Shown here: piece after piece, positions 7,086-14,202 of the stretch
Position numbering within the stretch: the stretch's first letter is position 1
Layout of the letters: each line of letters begins with the position of its first letter
Origin: Planctomycetota bacterium
Lineage (GTDB): Bacteria; Planctomycetota; Phycisphaerae; Sedimentisphaerales; Anaerohalosphaeraceae
NCBI GenBank assembly: GCA_021160785.1
Contig: JAGHBX010000140.1
Location: 1-19,294 of the forward strand
Length of the DNA: 19,294 bases
Reading direction: 5' to 3'
Position numbers and translations under genes: made by a program
Notes under the pieces: generated by a model
Database searches by the model: none
Seen by the model: the letters and a program-made list of their open reading frames with translations, nothing else
Told to the model about the DNA's origin: nothing

Positions 7086-8333
7086 ATGTCTGTGAGTGAG
7101 ACAAGTCTGGATACGTTGTTCGGCCGAATAGTGCTGGAGCAAAGGCTGTGTACCGAATCGGAGCTGGAGCGCTGTCAGAAGGAATTAAAGGCGCGTTTGG
7201 AAGCAAATGAAGCTTCGACGGTGGAACAGCTTTTGCTGGAGTACGGTTTCATTACGGCGACACAGGCTGTGCGGCTGAAAGACAACATTAAGGAAAGCAA
7301 AGCCGCCGCCGGCAAGATCCCGGGGTATAGGGTAATGGGCAAGTTGGGCTCGGGCGCGATGGCGGTGGTGTATAAGGCCAAGCAGTTAAGCCTCGACCGT
7401 ACGGTGGCGATCAAGGTATTGCCCCGTCGCTTCACGGAGAAGTCCGACTATGTCAAGCGTTTCTATAAAGAGGGTCGTATCGCCGCCAAGCTGAATCACA
7501 ATAATATTGTGCAGGCGATTGACGTTGGCGAGGCGGGCGGTTTGTATTACTTTGTGATGGAGTACGTCGAGGGCAAGACACTTTACGACGATCTGTCCAA
7601 GGGCAAGATTTTCGACGAGGCCGAGGCCCTGGAGATTGTGATCCAGCTCGCCAGGGCGCTTGCGCACGCACATTCGCTCGGGATGATTCACCGGGATGTA
7701 AAGCCCAAGAACGTCATGATCAACAAAGAAGGCGTGGTCAAGCTGGCGGATATGGGTCTTGCCCGCGAGACATCGGATATTGAAGCGGCCAAGAACGAGC
7801 AGGGCAAGGCGTTCGGGACGCCGTACTATATTGCGCCGGAGCAGATTCGTGGCGAGGTGAATATTGACGGACGCGCTGATATCTATGCGCTTGGTGCGAC
7901 GTTCTTTCACATGGTGGCGGGGCGCGTGCCGTTTGAGGCGTCGACTCCGGCGGAGGTGATGAGGAAGCATATCAAAGAGCCGCTTGTGCCGCCGGACCAT
8001 ATCAATACCTCGCTGTCGGCCGGGGTCGCCGAAGTTATCGAAGTGATGATGGCCAAGAAGAAAAAGGATCGCTACAACAACATGGAGGAATTGCTTATCG
8101 ATCTGGAGGCGGTTCGCGACGGCAATCCGCCTTTGCGGGCTCGGCGGCGATTTAATATGGAAGGACTCGAAAGGCTCGAAGAGGGCGCCGCCGTGGAAGT
8201 GGAGACGGAGGAAATAAGCGTCTATGGCGAGGAGATCATTGCACGGTACCGGGTGTTTATAGTGATCCTGGGGGCGTTGGCGGCGGTGTTTGCAGTGGCC
8301 CTGTTCTTCAGTCTTGCCCGTGGCGGGGGATAA
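7086..8333 (+). CDS. Membrane-anchored Ser/Thr protein kinase
   Basis: A 415-residue Hanks-type kinase of the PknB class. Residues 1-75 form a helical N-terminal domain (LFGRIVLEQRLCTESEL... LLLEYGFITATQ) resembling the small helical domains ahead of many planctomycete kinases and GspE proteins. The kinase core follows: Gly loop GKLGSGAMAVVY (85-96), catalytic Lys110 (VAIKV), Glu129 in helix C, HRDVKPKN (202-209), a DMG variant of the DFG motif (222-224), GTPYYIAPEQ (244-253) and DGRADIYALG (261-270). One membrane helix lies at about 388-409, so the kinase faces the cytoplasm with a very short exported tail and no sensor domain. The start is ATG 7086; GGAG at 7080-7083 is too close to it but well placed for GTG 7092, two codons on. 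It is operonic with the radical SAM and APH-like genes. Confidence 0.92.
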   Translation: MSVSETSLDTLFGRIVLEQRLCTESELERCQKELKARLEANEASTVEQLLLEYGFITATQAVRLKDNIKESKAAAGKIPGYRVMGKLGSGAMAVVYKAKQLSLDRTVAIKVLPRRFTEKSDYVKRFYKEGRIAAKLNHNNIVQAIDVGEAGGLYYFVMEYVEGKTLYDDLSKGKIFDEAEALEIVIQLARALAHAHSLGMIHRDVKPKNVMINKEGVVKLADMGLARETSDIEAAKNEQGKAFGTPYYIAPEQIRGEVNIDGRADIYALGATFFHMVAGRVPFEASTPAEVMRKHIKEPLVPPDHINTSLSAGVAEVIEVMMAKKKKDRYNNMEELLIDLEAVRDGNPPLRARRRFNMEGLERLEEGAAVEVETEEISVYGEEIIARYRVFIVILGALAAVFAVALFFSLARGGG

Positions 8334-8341
8334 ACAGTCTC

Positions 8342-9376
8342 GTGTCGAGCGGTGGAGCACATTTTACGGCAAAGGAACTGACCGCTGTTCTCGGCCAGTA
8401 CGATATCGGCAAGGTTGACCAGACTCTTACACTTGCGACGGGGAATAAGCGATCTCCGAAGAAGATTGTCGTTACGGATCGCGGCAGGTTTTTGCTGAAG
8501 CGGAGGGCGAAAGGCAAGGGCGATATCTACCATGTTGGTTTTGCTCACAGCGTGCAGATGTTTCTGGCCAATTGCGGCTATCCGGTAGCCGGGGTGGTGG
8601 CGACGCGCGACGATAACACCGTGCTGAACATGGACGGGTACACCTACGAGATGTTTTGCTTTATGCCGGGAGGGCGTTTTGACGAGTCGGTGGCGGCGGT
8701 GTGCGACGCGGGGCGGCAGTTGGCGAAGATGCACGATCATTTCGTTGACTTTGTATGCGGCTGGCAACCGCTGAAGCGGACATATCACGATTCTTCTGCG
8801 GTTCGTGGTCATCTTGACAGGATTGGCGCCGAGCGTGGTCCGCACAAGCCGGGGCGGGGCTGGGCGCCGATCGCTCGCGAACTGAAATCTCTTTACGACA
8901 CATCGAGCGAGACGGTCAACGGCCTGGGCTTTGCCGACTGGCCCGATCAGATCGTGCACGGCGACTGGCATCCGGGCAATATGCTGTTTGTCGACGGCAA
9001 GGTGTCCTGTGTGCTTGACTTCGACTCGGCGAAGATTGCGCCGGTTGTGACGGACCTGGCCAACGGGGCACTTCAGTTTTCAATAGTAGCCGGCCGGCCG
9101 AACCCGAAGGACTGGCCGGCTTATCTTGACGGACAGAAGCTGAACGCATTTGTCGCCGGATACAGGCAACTGCACGAACCTGGCGATGAGATGCTTCGGG
9201 CAATCGGCGATTTGATGATTGAGATTATGGTCGCCGAAGCAGTCATGCCGATTGCGGCGACGGGTTTTTTTGGTCATTTGTCGGGACTGGATTTTCTGGA
9301 AATGATCCTTCGCAAATGCCGGTGGATCGACGATAATCGCCAAACCGTTGACAAAGACATAATCGGGAAAGGATGA
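8342..9376 (+). CDS. APH-fold phosphotransferase (small-molecule kinase)
   Basis: A 344-residue aminoglycoside phosphotransferase/choline kinase-fold protein. The Brenner motif HGDWHPGN (206-213) holds the catalytic Asp. DFDS (226-229) is the Mg2+-binding motif, and Lys53 in FLLKRR is the likely ATP lysine. Members phosphorylate hydroxyls on antibiotics, choline, homoserine, sugars or spore/cell-wall components; the substrate cannot be read from sequence. GTG 8342 is the start, 8 nt after the kinase stop, with a purine-rich GGGGGA at about 8325-8330 as the likely ribosome site. The gene sits between the Ser/Thr kinase and tetR genes in one operon. An antibiotic-resistance role is possible but not indicated; a metabolic or envelope-precursor kinase is at least as likely. 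Confidence 0.85.
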   Translation: MSSGGAHFTAKELTAVLGQYDIGKVDQTLTLATGNKRSPKKIVVTDRGRFLLKRRAKGKGDIYHVGFAHSVQMFLANCGYPVAGVVATRDDNTVLNMDGYTYEMFCFMPGGRFDESVAAVCDAGRQLAKMHDHFVDFVCGWQPLKRTYHDSSAVRGHLDRIGAERGPHKPGRGWAPIARELKSLYDTSSETVNGLGFADWPDQIVHGDWHPGNMLFVDGKVSCVLDFDSAKIAPVVTDLANGALQFSIVAGRPNPKDWPAYLDGQKLNAFVAGYRQLHEPGDEMLRAIGDLMIEIMVAEAVMPIAATGFFGHLSGLDFLEMILRKCRWIDDNRQTVDKDIIGKG

Positions 9377-9382
9377 ACCGCG

Positions 9383-9961
9383 ATGGCGCGTGGAGCGACG
9401 AGCACGAAAACACGGATATTGCAGATGGCCCGGAATCTTTACAGCGCCCACGGCTGTGGAGGAACGACGTTAGAGGATATCCTGACGGCGGCGGGGATAA
9501 CAAAAGGGGCGTTTTATCATTATTTCAAGAGCAAGGAATCGCTGTGTGAGACGATAATCGAGCAGGTTACCGCCGATTACCGGCAATTGGCGATGACGCT
9601 GGATGCCGATGCCGAGCCGATAGATCAGTTGCGTGAGATGGTCTCCAAACTTGGCAGGCTAAACGCCTCCGGCGAGTGGGTCAACTGTCGACTGATCCTT
9701 CGTCTGTCGGTGGATTCGCACGAATCGCAGCCGCAGGTTCAACGGAAGCTGCGTGATTTCTGGGAGTGGGAGACCGGTTTCTATGAGGATCTGGTCCGGC
9801 GATGCAGGGATGCCGGTCAGTTGAGCAGTCGATTGAGTGCGCAGACCCAGACGCGTTTGATCACAGCGGTTATGGCGGGGGCGATTACGTTAGAGAGGAT
9901 TGCTCCTTCCCAGGAGAGCTTCGACAAGATTGTCGAGGCTGTCATCGACATGCTGCAGTGA
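9383..9961 (+). CDS. TetR-family transcriptional regulator
   Basis: A 192-residue regulator. The N-terminal helix-turn-helix spans about residues 8-55, with the typical TTLEDILTAAGITKGAFYHYF stretch including the YHYF...K signature. The all-helical C-terminal half is the ligand-binding and dimerisation domain. TetR proteins are usually repressors released by a small ligand. AAAGGA (9368-9373) is 9 nt before the ATG, and the start is 6 nt after the APH-like stop, so the gene is translated as the last member of the operon. It may autoregulate: a palindrome overlaps the operon's -10 box (5982-5994). An intrinsic terminator follows 30 nt after the stop. Confidence 0.92.
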   Translation: MARGATSTKTRILQMARNLYSAHGCGGTTLEDILTAAGITKGAFYHYFKSKESLCETIIEQVTADYRQLAMTLDADAEPIDQLREMVSKLGRLNASGEWVNCRLILRLSVDSHESQPQVQRKLRDFWEWETGFYEDLVRRCRDAGQLSSRLSAQTQTRLITAVMAGAITLERIAPSQESFDKIVEAVIDMLQ

Positions 9962-9990
9962 GACTATAGACTATGCCCTATGGCAAGAAA

Positions 9991-10033
9991 AATGGCGTTG
10001 CGGGATTGATTCCACAACGCCATTGGTGTTTTT
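9991..10033. terminator. Bidirectional intrinsic terminator
   Basis: A perfect 10-bp stem, AATGGCGTTG (9991-10000) with CAACGCCATT (10015-10024), has a 14-nt loop. On the plus strand TTTTT follows at 10029-10033 after four bases. On the minus strand the stem runs straight into a T-tract (complement of 9988-9992). It therefore serves both the tetR operon (+) and the DUF1080 gene (-), which converge here. Confidence 0.85.
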
Positions 10034-10048
10034 CGTGTTCTGCACAGG

Positions 10049-11389
10049 CTAAGGCACTTTGATTTTTATGTTTCTGTATGCCGCTTCGTTGCCGTGGTCC
10101 TGGAGGAGGATGAAGCCTTTTTTCAGGGTTCCGAAGTTTGCGATGTTTTTGAATTTGCTTTTTGCCCTGGCCTGCCGGAACTCGGGGCTCAGGCGGTTGT
10201 ACTCCAGGACGAGTCGGTTGTTTAGCCAGTGCTGGACTTTTCCGTCTTTAGACACGATGAGTGCTGTGTTCCATTGGCCTGGCGGGTTGGGTTGGGCGCC
10301 CTTTGGGGCGAAAAGGTCGTAGGCTGAGGCTAATGATTTGTTGCTGCTGATGCCTCTGCCGGCGTCGTCGTATATCTGGTACTCGATACCGAGGGCGGAG
10401 CCCTTTTGGATGAGCAACTCTGGGATGACGAAATACTTGAGGCCGCTGTTGGCTTTGGGTGTGAGTTTGAAGTCGACTTTCAACTCGAAATTGGAGTACA
10501 GATCGCGGGTGATGATGTCGCCGCCTCTTCTTGATTCTGCGCCGTCGCCGGGATTTACGATGATCATGCCGTCGCGGATGGACCACCCGTATTCGGGGAA
10601 TTTGTCAGCCCGGGACGAACGCCAGCCTTTGGAGGTTTTGCCGTCGAAGAGCAGTTTCCAGCCGTCGGCCTTTTCCAGGTCGGTGAGCGTGTTGGGTACT
10701 TTGGCGGTTTCATTAAGCGGCACGATCCAGACGTTGCGGAACTTGACTTCGTTGCCGTGGTCCTGCAGGAGGATAGGTCCTGCGGTCGGTCCTTCGGGTC
10801 GGCCTGCACCTGTCTTGTTGGGGATTGAAAAGTCGTTATGGATCAGGACGCCGTTTTGATAGACGGTGATTCTCGCGTTTTTGATTTTCTTGTCTCCCTG
10901 CCATTTCGCCGCAGTGAACTGCAGGTCATAATATTGCCACTGGCCGGGTTTCTTGCATGCGTTCTTGTCCGGCGGCTGGGTCTTGTACATTGCGCCGCAA
11001 TCGTTGTATTTCGACTCGAGGCCGTATGAATCGAGTATCTGGAGTTCGTAGCGTCTCTGGATATAGATGCCGGAGTTGCCCCGGCCCTGGCCTTTGGCGT
11101 CGGGCATAAACGGCACGTTGAACTCAATGTGCATTCGAAAATCGCGAAAATCGCGGCGGGTTGTGATGCTGCCGGTGCGGGGAACGATCTGCATGTAGCC
11201 GTCGACGATCTTCCAGCCTATTTTCTTGTCGGCGCCGGCGGTCCATTGGGAGAAGCCGGCACCGTCAAAAAGGACTATCGCGTCCCTGGCTGGTTTTGCG
11301 CCGAGGGCGGTGTTCAGTGCGGCAATGGAAATGCCGGGGAGAATTAGAATTAAGAGAATGATTGTGAGGTTGCTTTTGAGGGTCTTCAT
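10049..11389 (-). CDS. Exported protein with two DUF1080 (3-keto-disaccharide hydrolase) domains
   Basis: A 446-residue secreted protein. A signal peptide (MKTLKSN, then a hydrophobic core to about 24, likely cleaved near 30) is followed by two concanavalin-like DUF1080/PF06439 domains: 36-225 (IVLFDGAGFSQW...) and 242-446 (WKLLFDGKTSKGW...). Each ends with LLQDHGNE (207-214 and 428-435), showing internal duplication. Several proteins of this family hydrolyse 3-keto-glycosides made by Gfo/Idh/MocA oxidoreductases; others may be carbohydrate-binding only. In domain 1 RGNSGIYIQ and YELQILDSYG match the typical core, and in domain 2 ANSGLKYF and IEYQIYDDAG do. AGAGGA about 5 nt before the ATG supports the start. 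It lies 116 nt downstream of the Tat-exported oxidoreductase gene and is probably co-transcribed with it. Substrate unknown. Confidence 0.88.
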   Translation of the reverse strand: MKTLKSNLTIILLILILPGISIAALNTALGAKPARDAIVLFDGAGFSQWTAGADKKIGWKIVDGYMQIVPRTGSITTRRDFRDFRMHIEFNVPFMPDAKGQGRGNSGIYIQRRYELQILDSYGLESKYNDCGAMYKTQPPDKNACKKPGQWQYYDLQFTAAKWQGDKKIKNARITVYQNGVLIHNDFSIPNKTGAGRPEGPTAGPILLQDHGNEVKFRNVWIVPLNETAKVPNTLTDLEKADGWKLLFDGKTSKGWRSSRADKFPEYGWSIRDGMIIVNPGDGAESRRGGDIITRDLYSNFELKVDFKLTPKANSGLKYFVIPELLIQKGSALGIEYQIYDDAGRGISSNKSLASAYDLFAPKGAQPNPPGQWNTALIVSKDGKVQHWLNNRLVLEYNRLSPEFRQARAKSKFKNIANFGTLKKGFILLQDHGNEAAYRNIKIKVP

Positions 11390-11423
11390 CGTTTCCTCTC
11401 TTTCATTTTTTTTGGTTCATCGG

Positions 11424-11486
11424 TGGGGCAAGCCCCAGCCTGCATTGACAAGAAAATGGGGCCCGGGCTTTTTTGGCGCGGACCCC
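11424..11486. repeat. Inverted repeats in the gap between oxidoreductase and DUF1080 genes
   Basis: Two GC-rich hairpins lie in the 116-nt gap. TGGGGC-AA-GCCCCA (11424-11437) is, in the minus-strand transcript, a five-pair stem with a CUUG tetraloop. GGGGCC (11458-11463) with GACCCC (11481-11486) forms a second stem, followed on the minus strand by ATTTTCTTG, a poor U-tract. These could partly terminate or stabilise the minus-strand transcript between the two genes. On the plus strand GCCCGGGC followed by six T's (11461-11474) resembles a terminator, but no plus-strand gene precedes it. Confidence 0.4.
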
Positions 11487-11505
11487 TTTGTTGCTCTTGT
11501 CTTAC

Positions 11506-12870
11506 TTATACCTTGTCCGGCACGATGTATGGTTTTCTGTACTTGCGTGTCAGGAGGGTATCTGCTTCTTTGTCGTTTACGAACTTTTCCTTCTTGCCGT
11601 CGAAGATAAGCTCTCGGCCGGTGCGATAGGAAGCATTCGCCAGATGGGGCAGACAGGTTGACATGAAGCCCACTTCGACATCGCATGTGAGCATCTTGCG
11701 ATCATTGGCATGAAGTGCTGTGATGAAGTTGCCAAAATGTCCGCTTCCGCCTGCGCCTGTGAGGTTCATGGGATCGGCAAATTCTTCCGCCTGCTGTGAA
11801 CTCGGTCCCGGGGTGTTTTTTCGACCCATGTATGTCTTCCAACTGCTGCCGTTTAAGTGCATCCAGCCTTCGGTTCCGAGGAAGATGTTGCCAATTTTGA
11901 TGTCGTCTTCGGCGTTGGTATAGAGGCCTCGCGTTCCGAACTCAAGCATCGTACCGTCGGCATACTCGAACTGTGACGTCTGGGTGTTGGGTGTTTCCTG
12001 CGAGCAGACATCGCCAAACTTGTAGTAGCCGCCGAATGAGTTGATTTTGACGGGGTGGACGGTTTGTCCCAGACCCCAGCGTGCGATATCGAACTGATGC
12101 GGTCCCTGGTTTCCGGTGTCGCCGTTTCCGGTAGCCCAATGCCAGTGCCAGTTGTAGTGGAACTTGCCTTCGTTAAAGTGGTACATCGGTGCTGGTCCGA
12201 CCCAGAGGTCCCAGTGTACGCCCTTGGGGACGGGGGAATCGGGGAACTTGCCGAACGAATCACGCGGCTTGAAGCACAGGCCCCTTGCCATGTAGACCTT
12301 TCCGATACCGCCGTCGTGTAGGAATTTCATGGCGGCGCGGACGTTCTTGATGCTGCGGTTCTGGAAGCCGACTTCGACAATACGTTTGTATTTCCGTGCG
12401 GCCTCGATCATCTTTCGACCTTCGAAGATGTTGTGCGAGCAGGGTTTCTCGCAATAGACGTGCTTTCCGGCCTGGCAGGCCCAAATAGTCGCCAGTGCGT
12501 GCCAGTGGTTTGGTGTGGCGATGGAGACGGCGTCGATATCTTTCATGTCGAAAATCTTGCGCAGGTCGTACTCGGTCTTGGGTTTATAGCCGAAATTCTT
12601 CTCAACTTCTTTCGCTCTTTTGTTGAGGACGCTCTCGTCAATATCGCACAGAGCGGCAATTTTGACACCGGGGATCTTTCCGAAACTGCCAATGTGGTTG
12701 TTGCCACGGCCGCGAATGCCGATTACAGCCATGTTGATGCGATCATTGGCGCCGAGAACCTTACCCGTGCCCATAGTTGTCAATGCGCCTGTGGCGACGA
12801 CGCCGCCGGCGATTTTCGAGCCACGGGACAAAAATTCCCTTCGAGAGATTGCTTTTCTTCCGGAAGACAT
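11506..12870 (-). CDS. Tat-exported Gfo/Idh/MocA-family oxidoreductase
   Basis: A 454-residue NAD(P)-dependent oxidoreductase of the Gfo/Idh/MocA family, exported folded. The twin-arginine signal is SRREFLSRG (R10/R11) with a hydrophobic stretch to about 38. The Rossmann fold follows with GIRGRGNNH (51-59), ATPNHWHA, and the active-site EKP (141-143, in YCEKPCSHN). His258 in GNQGPHQFDIARW is the likely second catalytic residue. The C-terminal domain has the family's beta sheet. Tat export fits a tightly bound dinucleotide, as in periplasmic glucose-fructose oxidoreductase. AAGGAGG (minus strand, 12876-12882) is 5 nt before ATG 12870; the upstream in-frame ATG at 12894 overlaps this site, so it is not used. 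It is the first gene of the minus arm, with a good promoter 96 bp upstream. The likely role is oxidation of a sugar or glycoside, possibly at C3. Confidence 0.93.
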   Translation of the reverse strand: MSSGRKAISRREFLSRGSKIAGGVVATGALTTMGTGKVLGANDRINMAVIGIRGRGNNHIGSFGKIPGVKIAALCDIDESVLNKRAKEVEKNFGYKPKTEYDLRKIFDMKDIDAVSIATPNHWHALATIWACQAGKHVYCEKPCSHNIFEGRKMIEAARKYKRIVEVGFQNRSIKNVRAAMKFLHDGGIGKVYMARGLCFKPRDSFGKFPDSPVPKGVHWDLWVGPAPMYHFNEGKFHYNWHWHWATGNGDTGNQGPHQFDIARWGLGQTVHPVKINSFGGYYKFGDVCSQETPNTQTSQFEYADGTMLEFGTRGLYTNAEDDIKIGNIFLGTEGWMHLNGSSWKTYMGRKNTPGPSSQQAEEFADPMNLTGAGGSGHFGNFITALHANDRKMLTCDVEVGFMSTCLPHLANASYRTGRELIFDGKKEKFVNDKEADTLLTRKYRKPYIVPDKV

Positions 12871-12965
12871 TTCTTCCTCCTTTGAACTAAACATAATCTT
12901 GTGGTTTCACATTTAGGGTCGGCCACAGCCGCCCAGGGAATTACATACCCAGAATACAAACCCTC

Positions 12966-12994
12966 ATATTAGTAAACCTTGTCGGGATTGTCAA
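12966..12994 (-). promoter_or_regulatory. Sigma70-type promoter of the minus arm
   Basis: Read on the minus strand, a perfect TTGACA (complement of 12989-12994) and TAATAT (complement of 12966-12971) are separated by exactly 17 bp. Transcription would start near 12959, giving a leader of about 90 nt before the oxidoreductase start at 12870. Confidence 0.75.
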
Positions 12995-13059
12995 GGGCAA
13001 TTTTTCCGTTTGGGCCTATTATTCGACCGGATTGGTTTGCCGTCCGACTGTGCTTTACA

Positions 13060-13082
13060 GCCTGACAGACGGTCTGAGAGGC
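13060..13082. promoter_or_regulatory. Candidate operator: 23-bp imperfect palindrome in the divergent region
   Basis: Arms GCCT and CAGAC (13060-13063, 13066-13070) are mirrored by GTCTG and AGGC (13072-13076, 13079-13082) around a central G at 13071. Nine of eleven positions per arm pair, and only a 2-bp spacer differs. It sits between the minus promoter (-35 at 12989-12994) and the plus promoter (-35 at 13094), 11 bp upstream of the latter. This placement suits a regulator controlling both arms. No regulator gene is adjacent, so the protein is unknown. Confidence 0.45.
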
Positions 13083-13093
13083 CAATTTATTGC

Positions 13094-13165
13094 TTGACAA
13101 GGATGTTTTTTTGCCGGATACTGTATCCAAGCGGCGATTGACAGCTTGTTTTGCATGTGTAATAC
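13094..13165 (+). promoter_or_regulatory. Tandem promoter candidates of the plus arm
   Basis: Two promoter-like pairs precede the isomerase gene. The upstream one is TTGACA (13094-13099), 17 bp, GATACT (13117-13122). The downstream one is TTGACA (13138-13143), 16 bp, TAATAC (13160-13165), with a TGTG just before the -10 that could act as an extended -10. Both have a perfect -35. The downstream site would leave a leader of about 60 nt before ATG 13231. Confidence 0.55.
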
Positions 13166-13230
13166 CCATCAATGTGATGGTGAGCAGGTTGAAATTCCTT
13201 GTTTTTGTTTTGGAAAGAGAGGAAGGCGAA

Positions 13231-14169
13231 ATGGAGCAGAACCATACCAGAAGGCAATTCTTACGGGCGGCGGGTATCGGGGCGGCGGCATCACTTGCGC
13301 CTGCATCGGGCACATTTGGACAGACAAGGACACCCGCCACGAGGTCCTTTACGACACGGACGAGAACAACAACGGCAAGGCCGATTCCACGGATGCAGAA
13401 GAGGCAGTTTGAATTGGGGATTACGTCCTATTCCCTGCGAAAATTCAGCCTGGACGATGCGATTGCGATGACCAAACGCTTAGGTTTGACCAATATTGCT
13501 TTGAAGAGTATGCATCTGCCGCTTAACAGCAGTCCCGAGCAGATCACGGCCGTGGTGGACAAGGTTAAAAAGGCCGGGCTCAACCTGTATGGCTGCGGGG
13601 TGGTCTATATGAAGAACGCCGACCAGGTCAATCAGGCGTTTGAGTATGCAAAGGCGGCGGGGATGAAGACTATAATCGGTGCTCCTGTGCCCGAACTGTT
13701 AGGGCTGGTTGACAGGAAGGTCAAGGAATACGATATTCAGGTTGCGATTCATAACCACGGGCCGGGCGACAACGTTTACCCGACGCCGACAAGCATTATT
13801 GAGAAGATAAAGAATCTTGACAGGCGCATCGGTCTGTGTATGGATATAGGGCATACTGTTCGTATCGGCGAGGATCCGAGCAAGGACGCCATTCAATATG
13901 CGTCGCGGCTGCTGGACGTGCACATGAAGGATGTCACGTCCGCCAGTGCGAAAGGGCATGGAGTCGAGGTCGGTCGCGGGGTAATCGATATTCCGGGCTT
14001 CATCCGGACGCTGATACGGACGGGATACAAGGGGTATGTGTCGTTTGAGTACGAGAAAGATTCCGGCGATCCGTTAGTGGGCCTTGCCGAGTCCGTCGGG
14101 TATGTCAAGGGCGTGACGGCCGCCATCGAGAGCCCGTCATTTCTGAGGCCGACGCCTGCGAGGAGATAG
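13231..14169 (+). CDS. Tat-exported sugar isomerase/epimerase-like TIM barrel protein
   Basis: A 312-residue protein of the xylose isomerase-like TIM-barrel (AP endonuclease 2) superfamily. The Tat signal HTRRQFLRAAGIGAAA has R7/R8. A Thr/Arg-rich linker follows (about 32-54), then the barrel from FELGITSYSLR. Metal or active-site segments are IHNHGPG, CMDIGHT, DVHMKDV and the Glu in YVSFEYEKD near the C-terminus. The family isomerises or epimerises sugars and also includes 3-keto-glycoside-processing lyases and isomerases, so the exact reaction is open. GAGGAAGG (13219-13226) precedes ATG 13231. In-frame codons reach back to 13090, but the Tat motif at the very N-terminus and the ribosome site decide this start. 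It is the first gene of the plus arm, 33 nt ahead of an oxidoreductase gene. Confidence 0.88.
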   Translation: MEQNHTRRQFLRAAGIGAAASLAPASGTFGQTRTPATRSFTTRTRTTTARPIPRMQKRQFELGITSYSLRKFSLDDAIAMTKRLGLTNIALKSMHLPLNSSPEQITAVVDKVKKAGLNLYGCGVVYMKNADQVNQAFEYAKAAGMKTIIGAPVPELLGLVDRKVKEYDIQVAIHNHGPGDNVYPTPTSIIEKIKNLDRRIGLCMDIGHTVRIGEDPSKDAIQYASRLLDVHMKDVTSASAKGHGVEVGRGVIDIPGFIRTLIRTGYKGYVSFEYEKDSGDPLVGLAESVGYVKGVTAAIESPSFLRPTPARR

Positions 14170-14202
14170 AACCTGTAATTATTTTAAGTGAGGGTATTGA
14201 CG

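Noticed and set aside
7386..8360. Minus-strand open frame (324 codons) opposite the Ser/Thr kinase
   Set aside because: Shadow of the kinase gene; composition is His/Arg-rich with no domain and no ribosome-binding site of note.
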